Of a stretch of DNA of 12,753 nt, positions 7,545 through 12,753 are shown one piece after another. The DNA comes from an uncultured Moraxella sp. (GTDB taxonomy: Bacteria > Pseudomonadota > Gammaproteobacteria > Pseudomonadales > Moraxellaceae): positions 1-12,753 of the forward strand of contig CAKAQU010000043.1 in assembly GCA_916720335.1 (NCBI GenBank). The letters run 5' to 3'. The notes below the pieces were generated by a model that made no database searches, had not been told where the DNA came from, and saw nothing but the letters and a program-made list of their open reading frames with translations. The number at the start of each line of letters is the position of its first letter. Position 1 is the stretch's first letter. The position numbers and the translations under genes were made by a program.

Positions 7545-7553
7545 ATTATAGCA
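7545..7553 (-). promoter_or_regulatory. Predicted trhP promoter (extended -10)
   Basis: On the minus strand the sequence TGCTATAAT is a perfect extended -10 element, 31 bases before the trhP start codon. The -35 zone (about 7567-7573) has no good hexamer and overlaps the dyad at 7565-7581, which fits an extended -10 promoter or one needing an activator. Confidence 0.55.
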
Positions 7554-7564
7554 AAATTTTTATC

Positions 7565-7581
7565 AAAACTTTCTAAGTTTT
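7565..7581. promoter_or_regulatory. Perfect dyad between divergent promoters, candidate operator
   Basis: AAAACTT (7565-7571), TCT, AAGTTTT (7575-7581) form a perfect 7-base inverted repeat. It covers the -35 zones of both the trhP promoter (-) and the response regulator promoter (+). TTTCT also recurs 11 bases apart (7570-7574 and 7581-7585), a spacing common for OmpR-family half-sites. The binding protein is unknown. Confidence 0.45.
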
Positions 7582-7604
7582 TTCTGTCTTTATTTTGTTA
7601 CAAT
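7576..7604 (+). promoter_or_regulatory. Predicted promoter of the two-component operon
   Basis: TGTTACAAT (7596-7604) is an extended -10 element. The hexamer 17 bases upstream, AGTTTT (7576-7581), is a poor -35 and lies in the dyad. The transcript would start near 7611, about 32 bases before the GTG start of the response regulator. Confidence 0.45.
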
Positions 7605-7631
7605 AATCTGATTTGAAATTATTTTGATAAT

Positions 7632-7637
7632 AGGGGA
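7632..7637 (+). promoter_or_regulatory. Ribosome binding site of the response regulator
   Basis: AGGGGA lies 5 bases before GTG 7643. It is the reason to accept the GTG start, which also gives the expected N-terminus RVLLAEDD of a receiver domain. Confidence 0.75.
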
Positions 7638-7642
7638 AATTT

Positions 7643-8302
7643 GTGCGAGTTTTATTAGCTGAAGACGACATGATGATTGGTGATGTATTTAGTGAAGCCT
7701 TGATGGATGAAGGCTATATTGTAGACTGGGTAAAAGATGGCGCACAAGCACTGCTGGCTCTTAAAACCGAACAATACGATATTATTTTACTAGACTTAGG
7801 TTTGCCAAAAATTGATGGCATGGAAGTATTAAAAACTCTACGCGCTGCCAAAATTGATGCTCCCGTTTTAATTTTAACCGCGCGAGATGCTCTAGATGAC
7901 CGCATTCAAGGGTTAGATGGTGGTGCTGACGATTATGTAATTAAACCATTTGAACTTGGTGAAGTACTCGCTCGCATGCGTGTTTTAATTCGTAGACAGC
8001 AAGGTAAAGCTCAAAACCTGCTCCAAGTTGGTAATTTATCATTAGATACTGCTAAAAAACGAGCATTTTTAAACCAACAGCCCCTAGATTTAACTGCTAA
8101 AGAATACATGCTTTTAACCAGTTTTATGACCAATTCTGAAAAGGTATTATCCAAAAGTGATTTGGAGAGCCAATTATACGGCTGGGGTATGGAAGTGGAA
8201 AGCAACGCGGTAGAGTTTTTGATTTATAGTTTACGCAAAAAAATTGGACAAAACACCATCAAAAATATGCGTGGATTGGGCTGGTATCTTGCAGCAAATT
8301 AA
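7643..8302 (+). CDS. OmpR/PhoB-family response regulator (QseB/PmrA-like)
   Basis: This is a cytoplasmic transcription factor that is switched by phosphorylation from the sensor kinase encoded next to it. The receiver domain (1-117) shows the acidic pair Asp8/Asp9, the phospho-acceptor Asp51 (LLDLGLPKIDG), Thr79 (LILTARD) and Lys101 (VIKPF). The C-terminal winged helix (about 126-219) has the OmpR-type pattern LTAKEYMLLTSFM, then SNAVEFLIYSLRKKIG, and ends in MRGLGWYLAAN, a variant of the usual RGxGY hairpin. At 219 residues it has normal length. It starts with GTG behind a strong ribosome binding site. Receiver-domain wording is closest to the QseB/PmrA/TctD branch, but the target genes and stimulus cannot be told. 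It may regulate its own promoter through the dyad at 7565-7581. Confidence 0.93.
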   Translation: MRVLLAEDDMMIGDVFSEALMDEGYIVDWVKDGAQALLALKTEQYDIILLDLGLPKIDGMEVLKTLRAAKIDAPVLILTARDALDDRIQGLDGGADDYVIKPFELGEVLARMRVLIRRQQGKAQNLLQVGNLSLDTAKKRAFLNQQPLDLTAKEYMLLTSFMTNSEKVLSKSDLESQLYGWGMEVESNAVEFLIYSLRKKIGQNTIKNMRGLGWYLAAN

Positions 8303-8334
8303 TCTGATAATTTATTATTTTTCCGCAATCTGTC

Positions 8335-9681
8335 ATGAAACAACCCCATTCTTTACAGTTAAAACTTATCACCACCACTCTAAGCGTGCTGCTTATCAGC
8401 GCCCTATTGGCTGGTATTTTTGCTTTTCAAAGAACCTATGAAGAAACAGACGACTTATTTGATGAAAACTTAGAAAATATTGCTCTTGCCATTTTAACCA
8501 CCCGCCCAAGCCCCCAAAGCTATCGCACAGGCGATGGTGATGATGGGCTCTGGGTAGATATTTTGGATAAAAATCACACTAATTTTGCCAAATTGCCCAT
8601 GGGGTTTAGTACCGCCATTATAGATGGTGAACGTTTTTCGGTTTACAAACTTACACAAAACCATCAAACCATCATTGTTCGCCAACGCCATGACAGTCAA
8701 GATGAGCTCGCTACATTAGCTGCTTTACATTCTTTGATTCCTTTACTTATTGTCAGTGGTATTTTAGCAATATTTACACCATTTTTAATGTGGCGTGAGT
8801 TTCGCTTTGTTAGACGTGCCACAAAATCAGTTAGCCAACGCGATGTTCACGATTTATCACCCTTACCTGTAGAAAACTTTCCTAAAGAGATTTTACCATT
8901 TGCTGTTGCCATCAATCAGTTGCTAGTCAAGGCTCAAGAGGATATTGATACCCAAAAACGCTTTATCGCTGATGCTTCTCACGAGCTACGTTCACCTTTG
9001 ACTGCCATTTCTTTGCAAGTTCAGCGCTTACAAACATTGACTGATTTAGATAAAATCAAAATAGGTCTAAATAAACTTGCTAAAAGCGTTGCGCAAAATC
9101 AGGATTTGGTAGAAAAATTACTAACCATTGCACGATTAAATGGCAAAACAGGAAATCACAAACCTGTAAAAATAGCCAACATATTAAAAAATAGTGTCAA
9201 TCTATTATTGCCAATAATTAATGAAAAATCATTAAATTTTGAAATTGATATCAAACAAGAAAATGCTACACTATTGATTGACGAGACCGTTTTATTATTA
9301 TTGATTAAAAATATCATTCAAAATGCAATCATTTATACACCCAATCAAGGTCGTATTGCAATTATTTTATCGGATAAAAAACAAGATTTACAAGAATTTG
9401 GGGAGTGTGTCATTCACTATCAAAATAATCATCCTTCAAAATTATTTTTACAAATCAAAGATAGTGGTATTGGCATAAAAAAAGCCGATTATTATAAAGT
9501 ATTTGAACCTTTTACCCGCTTATCACAAAACAATCATTCTGATAATAGCGAAATAAAAGGTACAGGTCTTGGCTTGTCTATTGTAAAAACTGTTTGTGAA
9601 AATTCTAAAGCCAATTTATATTTAAACACCTCTTTATTTGAAAATCATTCAGGTGGATTATGTGTTACCTTAGTATTTTAG
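8335..9681 (+). CDS. Two-component sensor histidine kinase
   Basis: This is an inner-membrane sensor that autophosphorylates on histidine and passes phosphate to the adjacent response regulator. The 448 residues run: transmembrane segment 1 (about 12-31), a periplasmic sensor region of about 98 residues (32-129) with no cysteines, and transmembrane segment 2 (about 131-152). A HAMP-like linker follows (about 153-205), then the dimerisation box FIADASHELRSPLTA with phospho-acceptor His216. The ATPase domain has an N box (LLIKNIIQNAIIYTP, Asn326/Asn330), G1 box DSGIG (376-380), an F-box-like FEPF and G2 box GTGLGLSIV (409-417). All catalytic motifs are intact. It resembles the QseC/PmrB/TctE group, with no distinctive ligand signature. 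The start is 32 bases after the regulator and lacks a clear ribosome binding site. Base composition turns strongly AT-rich in the second half of the gene. Confidence 0.93.
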   Translation: MKQPHSLQLKLITTTLSVLLISALLAGIFAFQRTYEETDDLFDENLENIALAILTTRPSPQSYRTGDGDDGLWVDILDKNHTNFAKLPMGFSTAIIDGERFSVYKLTQNHQTIIVRQRHDSQDELATLAALHSLIPLLIVSGILAIFTPFLMWREFRFVRRATKSVSQRDVHDLSPLPVENFPKEILPFAVAINQLLVKAQEDIDTQKRFIADASHELRSPLTAISLQVQRLQTLTDLDKIKIGLNKLAKSVAQNQDLVEKLLTIARLNGKTGNHKPVKIANILKNSVNLLLPIINEKSLNFEIDIKQENATLLIDETVLLLLIKNIIQNAIIYTPNQGRIAIILSDKKQDLQEFGECVIHYQNNHPSKLFLQIKDSGIGIKKADYYKVFEPFTRLSQNNHSDNSEIKGTGLGLSIVKTVCENSKANLYLNTSLFENHSGGLCVTLVF

Positions 9682-9697
9682 TTATATGATATTATCA

Positions 9698-9722
9698 TTT
9701 TCCACATTTTTAATTATCCACA
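9698..9722 (+). promoter_or_regulatory. Pair of DnaA-box-like 9-mers
   Basis: TTTTCCACA (9698-9706) and TTATCCACA (9714-9722) lie in the same orientation, 16 bases apart, in the 57-base gap between the kinase gene and queF. The second is the perfect E. coli consensus; the first fits TTWTNCACA. They could bind DnaA, but this is untested. Confidence 0.4.
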
Positions 9723-9738
9723 TTAACGGTTTATAAAA

Positions 9739-10587
9739 TCATTGGCGAATTGTGCGTTTTAGGTGATTATCAAAATCTGCATTAAACACTCGAATTGGAT
9801 TAATATCAATGCCACCACGTCTAGTATAATTTGCCCAGATTTTTAGTTTACTTGGATTTAAATGCACCATAAAATCAGCGAACATACGCTCTACACATTG
9901 TTCGTGAAAACCATTGTGCTGACGAAAGGATAAGATATATTGCAATATTTTTGCAAAATCCAAATGATAACTGGTGGTAATTTCAAAAAATACACTTCCC
10001 CAATCGGGTTGGTTGGTAACAGGGCAATTAGAACGCAATAAATTAGAATAAAATTGATAAGTTTGTTGATGATTTTTGTGATTAAGATTTTGTAAAAAAG
10101 AACTGTCAATATCGTGCGTTAATAGAATATTATCTTGATGAAAATCCAATGCATCATCAATGCAATTTTTTTGCTCTAATAGATAAGTATTAAATAATTC
10201 ATCCGATAAATCACCCAAATAAATTTTTATGTCTTTTTTTACACAAAAAGAGATATCTTGAATAATGGTATCTATTAATTGTTGTTTATCTTCAAACACT
10301 GTAAAATTTAAACTATTAAAATAAAGTTTTAAAGATTTGGATTCTACGATGTTTGGTGAATCTGCAGGAATAAATAATTTTAATATCGCCACTTGTGATA
10401 TGCCTTTTGGATTTAACCAAGAGATTTCAAATGCCTGCCAAATATCCACTCCTTGATAAGATTGACAAAAACCTGTTGTGTGTTTAATCTCATCACGCCC
10501 GACGTTTCTACTGATTGGGTACAAAATATCTGGATTGTAAGTTTTTGGATAATGAGTGTTTTCGCCCAATACACCATAAATGCTCAT
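9739..10587 (-). CDS. queF: NADPH-dependent 7-cyano-7-deazaguanine reductase QueF
   Basis: QueF reduces the nitrile preQ0 to the amine preQ1 with two NADPH, a step in making queuosine at wobble position 34 of four tRNAs. The 282 residues correspond to the long, two-domain E. coli-type enzyme. The N-terminal half carries the NADPH motif ESKSLKLYFNSLN (82-94). The C-terminal half has the catalytic Cys188 in NCPVTNQPDWG, with Asp195, and the substrate-binding His228-Glu229 in FRQHNGFHEQCVERMF. The C-terminal block YTRRGGIDINPIR is also family-typical. It lies 28 bases after yadH on the same strand, so it may be read from the transporter transcript. It converges on the histidine kinase gene with no clear terminator in the gap. 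Codons are very AT-rich. Confidence 0.95.
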   Translation of the reverse strand: MSIYGVLGENTHYPKTYNPDILYPISRNVGRDEIKHTTGFCQSYQGVDIWQAFEISWLNPKGISQVAILKLFIPADSPNIVESKSLKLYFNSLNFTVFEDKQQLIDTIIQDISFCVKKDIKIYLGDLSDELFNTYLLEQKNCIDDALDFHQDNILLTHDIDSSFLQNLNHKNHQQTYQFYSNLLRSNCPVTNQPDWGSVFFEITTSYHLDFAKILQYILSFRQHNGFHEQCVERMFADFMVHLNPSKLKIWANYTRRGGIDINPIRVFNADFDNHLKRTIRQ

Positions 10588-10615
10588 ACAAATACCTATA
10601 AATCATCTATTAAAT

Positions 10616-11392
10616 TTAAATAATACGAATCCGCGAACCATCTTTTAATAAAAGGTAAGCAACCCAATAAAAGATAATGCAAAAAACTAAAATAGCTAAT
10701 AAAGAATAAAAAACATTGACATCAGAATGACCTAAAATTCCATAACGGAAAGCATTAACCATATATACAATTGGATTTAATAAAGATACTTTTTGCCAAA
10801 AAGGTGATAAATCCGAAATAGAATAAAAAACACCACCAAGATACGTCAAAGGTGTTAAAATAAAACTTGGTACAATCGAAATATCATCAAAAGAATTAGC
10901 AAATATCGCATTAATAAATCCAGCCAATGAAAATAATATTGCTGTTGCAATGATAGTTAGAATTGTAATTGCTAAATTCATAATTGATAATTGAGTAAAA
11001 AATAATGCTACCGCACTAACAATAAAAGCAATCATCAAACCGCGAAAAACTCCACCACCAACGTAACCAATTAAAATATTATGCAAAGAAACAGGAGATA
11101 CTAATAATTCATCAATACTTCCATTAAATTTAACACTAAAAAAACTAGAAACCACATTGGAGTAGCTATTGGTAATAACAGACATCATAATCAGTCCTGG
11201 CACAATAAATTGCATATAACTAACGCCGCCCATTTGCCCAATTCTTTGACCAACCATTTGCCCAAAAATAACAAAATACAAAGTCATAGTAATTGCTGGC
11301 GGCAATAATGTTTGAGGCCAAATTCGTAAAATACGCTTCATTTCTTTATAAAATAAAGTTTTTAATGCAATATATTGCCCAAAAAGATTCAT
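10616..11392 (-). CDS. yadH: ABC-2 type transporter permease, YadH-like
   Basis: This is the inner-membrane subunit of an ABC-2 exporter and pairs with the ATPase encoded just upstream. The 258 residues match E. coli YadH along the length, including IWPQTLLPPAITMTLYFVIF, SYMQFIVPGLIMMSVITN, the FDDISIVPSFILTPLTYLGG stretch and LNPIVYMVNAFRYG. About six membrane segments can be placed near residues 29-47, 61-82, 108-132, 139-164, 172-192 and 229-249. The substrate is unknown in the YadGH family; family members export diverse lipids, polysaccharides or drugs. The gene begins 39 bases after the yadG stop and ends 28 bases before queF. Its ribosome binding site is weak. Confidence 0.92.
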   Translation of the reverse strand: MNLFGQYIALKTLFYKEMKRILRIWPQTLLPPAITMTLYFVIFGQMVGQRIGQMGGVSYMQFIVPGLIMMSVITNSYSNVVSSFFSVKFNGSIDELLVSPVSLHNILIGYVGGGVFRGLMIAFIVSAVALFFTQLSIMNLAITILTIIATAILFSLAGFINAIFANSFDDISIVPSFILTPLTYLGGVFYSISDLSPFWQKVSLLNPIVYMVNAFRYGILGHSDVNVFYSLLAILVFCIIFYWVAYLLLKDGSRIRII

Positions 11393-11431
11393 ACAATGCT
11401 CTATTTTTATTTAATTAAAAGAAGAATAACA

Positions 11432-12379
11432 TTAATTTTCTTTATTTTTAGATATATCTTTATCCACAATATTCATAAATATTTCTTCCAATCGATTGGA
11501 TTTATTTCTCATGCTTTTTATTTGAATATTGTGTTGATTAAATTCAACAAATAATTGATTTAATTCTTGGTTTTTTCCCAAGGTTATCTCTAATGTTTTA
11601 TTATCAATTTGGTAGGCATTCAATGCATATTTAAAATTTGGCAAATTTGGCAATTCATCTTTTAAATCAAAAATAAATGCTTGATTTGACAATTGAGATA
11701 ATAAATCCTTCATTTGAGTATGTATTAAAACTTCACCGTGATTAACAATCGCAATATTTTTACACAATTGCTCTGCTTCTTCTAAATAATGAGTGGTTAA
11801 AATAATTGTTGTGCCTTCTTCATTAATTTTTTTAATAAATTCCCACATAGAACGTCTAAGTTCAATATCAACGCCTGCGGTTGGCTCATCCAATATTAAT
11901 AATTTTGGTTTATGAATCAATGCTCTAGCAATCATTAAACGGCGTTTCATACCGCCTGACAAAGCTCGGGTTTTGGTGTGGCGTTTTTCCCAAAGTCCCA
12001 AAGATTTCAATAAAAATTCTGCATGTGGTATTGCGTCTTTTTTGGCAATGCCATGATATCCCGCCTGTAACAATAAAACGTTTAAGCATTCTTCAAACTG
12101 ATTAAAATTAAATTCTTGAGGAACAACGCCCAAATAGGATTTGGCAAGATCGGGTTTTTTGACAATATCCACACCAAAAATTTCAACCACGCCTTTATCC
12201 ATTTTTAATAAAGAACTGATAATCCCAATCATGGTTGATTTGCCAGCACCATTTGCGCCAAGTAGTGCAAAAAAATCACCTTTTTGCACGGTTAAATTTA
12301 CACCTTTTAAGGCGCAAAAACCGTTAGGATAAGTTTTACTAAGTTGTGTGATTTTTAAAGCAACATTATTATCATACAT
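11432..12379 (-). CDS. yadG: ABC transporter ATP-binding protein, YadG-like
   Basis: This cytoplasmic ATPase subunit powers the ABC-2 exporter with the YadH-like permease. The 315 residues contain Walker A GANGAGKST (41-49), Q-loop Gln88 in VPQEFNFN, signature LSGGMKRR (140-147), Walker B LLILDEPTAGVD (160-171) and switch His197. The tail of about 100 residues ends with the MRNKSNRLEEIFMNIV block seen in E. coli YadG. The ATG at 12377-12379 gives an N-terminus that aligns with YadG, but it has no Shine-Dalgarno sequence. Instead, a 13-base palindrome (12382-12394) sits just upstream. A perfect DnaA-box sequence lies near the 3' end of the gene (11460-11468), encoding part of VDKD. Confidence 0.94.
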   Translation of the reverse strand: MYDNNVALKITQLSKTYPNGFCALKGVNLTVQKGDFFALLGANGAGKSTMIGIISSLLKMDKGVVEIFGVDIVKKPDLAKSYLGVVPQEFNFNQFEECLNVLLLQAGYHGIAKKDAIPHAEFLLKSLGLWEKRHTKTRALSGGMKRRLMIARALIHKPKLLILDEPTAGVDIELRRSMWEFIKKINEEGTTIILTTHYLEEAEQLCKNIAIVNHGEVLIHTQMKDLLSQLSNQAFIFDLKDELPNLPNFKYALNAYQIDNKTLEITLGKNQELNQLFVEFNQHNIQIKSMRNKSNRLEEIFMNIVDKDISKNKEN

Positions 12380-12381
12380 AA

Positions 12382-12394
12382 AACAAACTTTGTT
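12382..12394. repeat. 13-base palindrome just upstream of yadG
   Basis: AACAAA (12382-12387), C, TTTGTT (12389-12394) form a perfect dyad ending 2 bases before the yadG start codon, where a ribosome binding site would be expected. An 8-base A/T run (12401-12408) lies just upstream of it. It could be an operator or a small hairpin; its function is unknown. Confidence 0.4.
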
Positions 12395-12421
12395 ATTTGA
12401 TTTTTTTTAATAAAATTAAAT

Positions 12422-12460
12422 AAACCGCCATTGACCAGATACACTGATAAACAGCGGTTT
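12422..12460 (-). terminator. Probable intrinsic terminator after ppk1
   Basis: On the minus strand AAACCGC (12454-12460) pairs perfectly with GCGGTTT (12422-12428) across a 25-base loop, followed by the T-rich sequence ATTTAATTTTATT. It starts 10 bases after the ppk1 stop codon. The long loop makes it weaker than the other two terminators in the window. Confidence 0.6.
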
Positions 12461-12470
12461 GTCTTTGGGC

Positions 12471-12753
12471 TTATTGACAAATTTTTTCCAATAATACCGC
12501 TTGAGCATCGTGAATCTGATGGGTTTTTTGCACCTGATTCCATTCACCACGCCCATCAAGCTCCCATGCCTGAACATTATCTTCTAAATAATTCATCAAA
12601 CCATCTTGATAAATATGATAAAAAATCTTTTTATCCAAAATTGGAAATGCCACTTCAACACGATGTAACAAGTTTCTATCCATTAAATCGGCGCTGCTGC
12701 AAAATAGTTTTTCATCGCCATCATTATAAAAATAATAAACTCGAGTATGTTCC
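12471..12753 (-). CDS. ppk1: Polyphosphate kinase 1, C-terminal end (5' part missing)
   Basis: Ppk1 reversibly polymerises the terminal phosphate of ATP into inorganic polyphosphate at the inner membrane. Only about the last 93 of roughly 690 residues are present; the gene runs out of the window at 12753. The visible frame reads HTRVYYFYNDGDEKLFCSSADLMDRNLLHRVEVAFPI, the family's conserved SADxMxRNLxxRVE block near the C-terminus, and then DNVQAWELDGRGEW. The ATG at 12681-12683 is internal to this conserved block and is not the start. It stops at 12471-12473, followed by a hairpin terminator, so it is probably not co-transcribed with yadG. Confidence 0.92.
   Translation of the reverse strand, partial: EHTRVYYFYNDGDEKLFCSSADLMDRNLLHRVEVAFPILDKKIFYHIYQDGLMNYLEDNVQAWELDGRGEWNQVQKTHQIHDAQAVLLEKICQ

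Noticed and set aside
9698..9722. Replication origin at the DnaA boxes
   Set aside because: There are only two boxes, the gap is 57 bases, and no dnaA, dnaN, gidA or AT-rich repeat unit of an origin is nearby.
12401..12408. Eight-base A/T run as a phase-variation tract
   Set aside because: It is short for slippage control, and runs of seven occur at several other places in this AT-rich DNA, so it is not distinctive.
1..12753. Mobile elements, toxin-antitoxin, CRISPR or defence genes
   Set aside because: Every sizeable gene belongs to a recognised housekeeping, transport or regulatory family. I saw no transposase, integrase, terminal inverted repeats, target-site duplications or spaced repeat array.

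Overview
The window carries ordinary chromosomal genes of a low-GC gammaproteobacterium. The translated products closely resemble the Escherichia coli or Haemophilus forms of hybrid peroxiredoxin-glutaredoxin, ThiI, LipA, DapD, FolA, TrhP (YegQ), QueF, YadG/YadH and Ppk1. The AT-rich base composition and the gene set fit Moraxellaceae (Moraxella or Psychrobacter-like). I hold Gammaproteobacteria firmly and the family only tentatively. There are no rRNA or tRNA genes, CRISPR arrays, insertion sequences, integrases or phage genes, and no gap between genes exceeds about 145 bases.

Left part (1-5540). The window opens inside a peroxiredoxin-glutaredoxin fusion gene on +. It ends at a two-way terminator shared with the convergent thiI gene (s4U tRNA and thiazole sulfur transfer). 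thiI is divergent from lipA (lipoate synthase) across a 144-base region rich in repeats. lipA is followed after 2 bases by a monoacylglycerol-lipase-like hydrolase that starts with GTG. Then come dapD (lysine/peptidoglycan precursor) and a small DUF333 lipoprotein, closed by a hairpin terminator.

Middle (5541-9740). folA (dihydrofolate reductase) on + converges on trhP (tRNA wobble U34 hydroxylation) on -. trhP is divergent from an OmpR-type response regulator and its histidine kinase. The two divergent promoters share a perfect dyad in their -35 zone. The kinase ends in a short spacer that holds two DnaA-box-like 9-mers.

Right part (9739-12753), all on -. The order of transcription is ppk1 (3' end only, with its own terminator), yadG and yadH (ABC-2 exporter ATPase and permease), and queF (queuosine pathway). 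The DNA from about 9120 to 12400 is visibly more AT-rich than the left part.

No undescribed multi-gene system is evident. The more interesting signals are in non-coding DNA: interleaved repeats between thiI and lipA, the dyad between trhP and the two-component genes, and the DnaA-box pair after the kinase gene.
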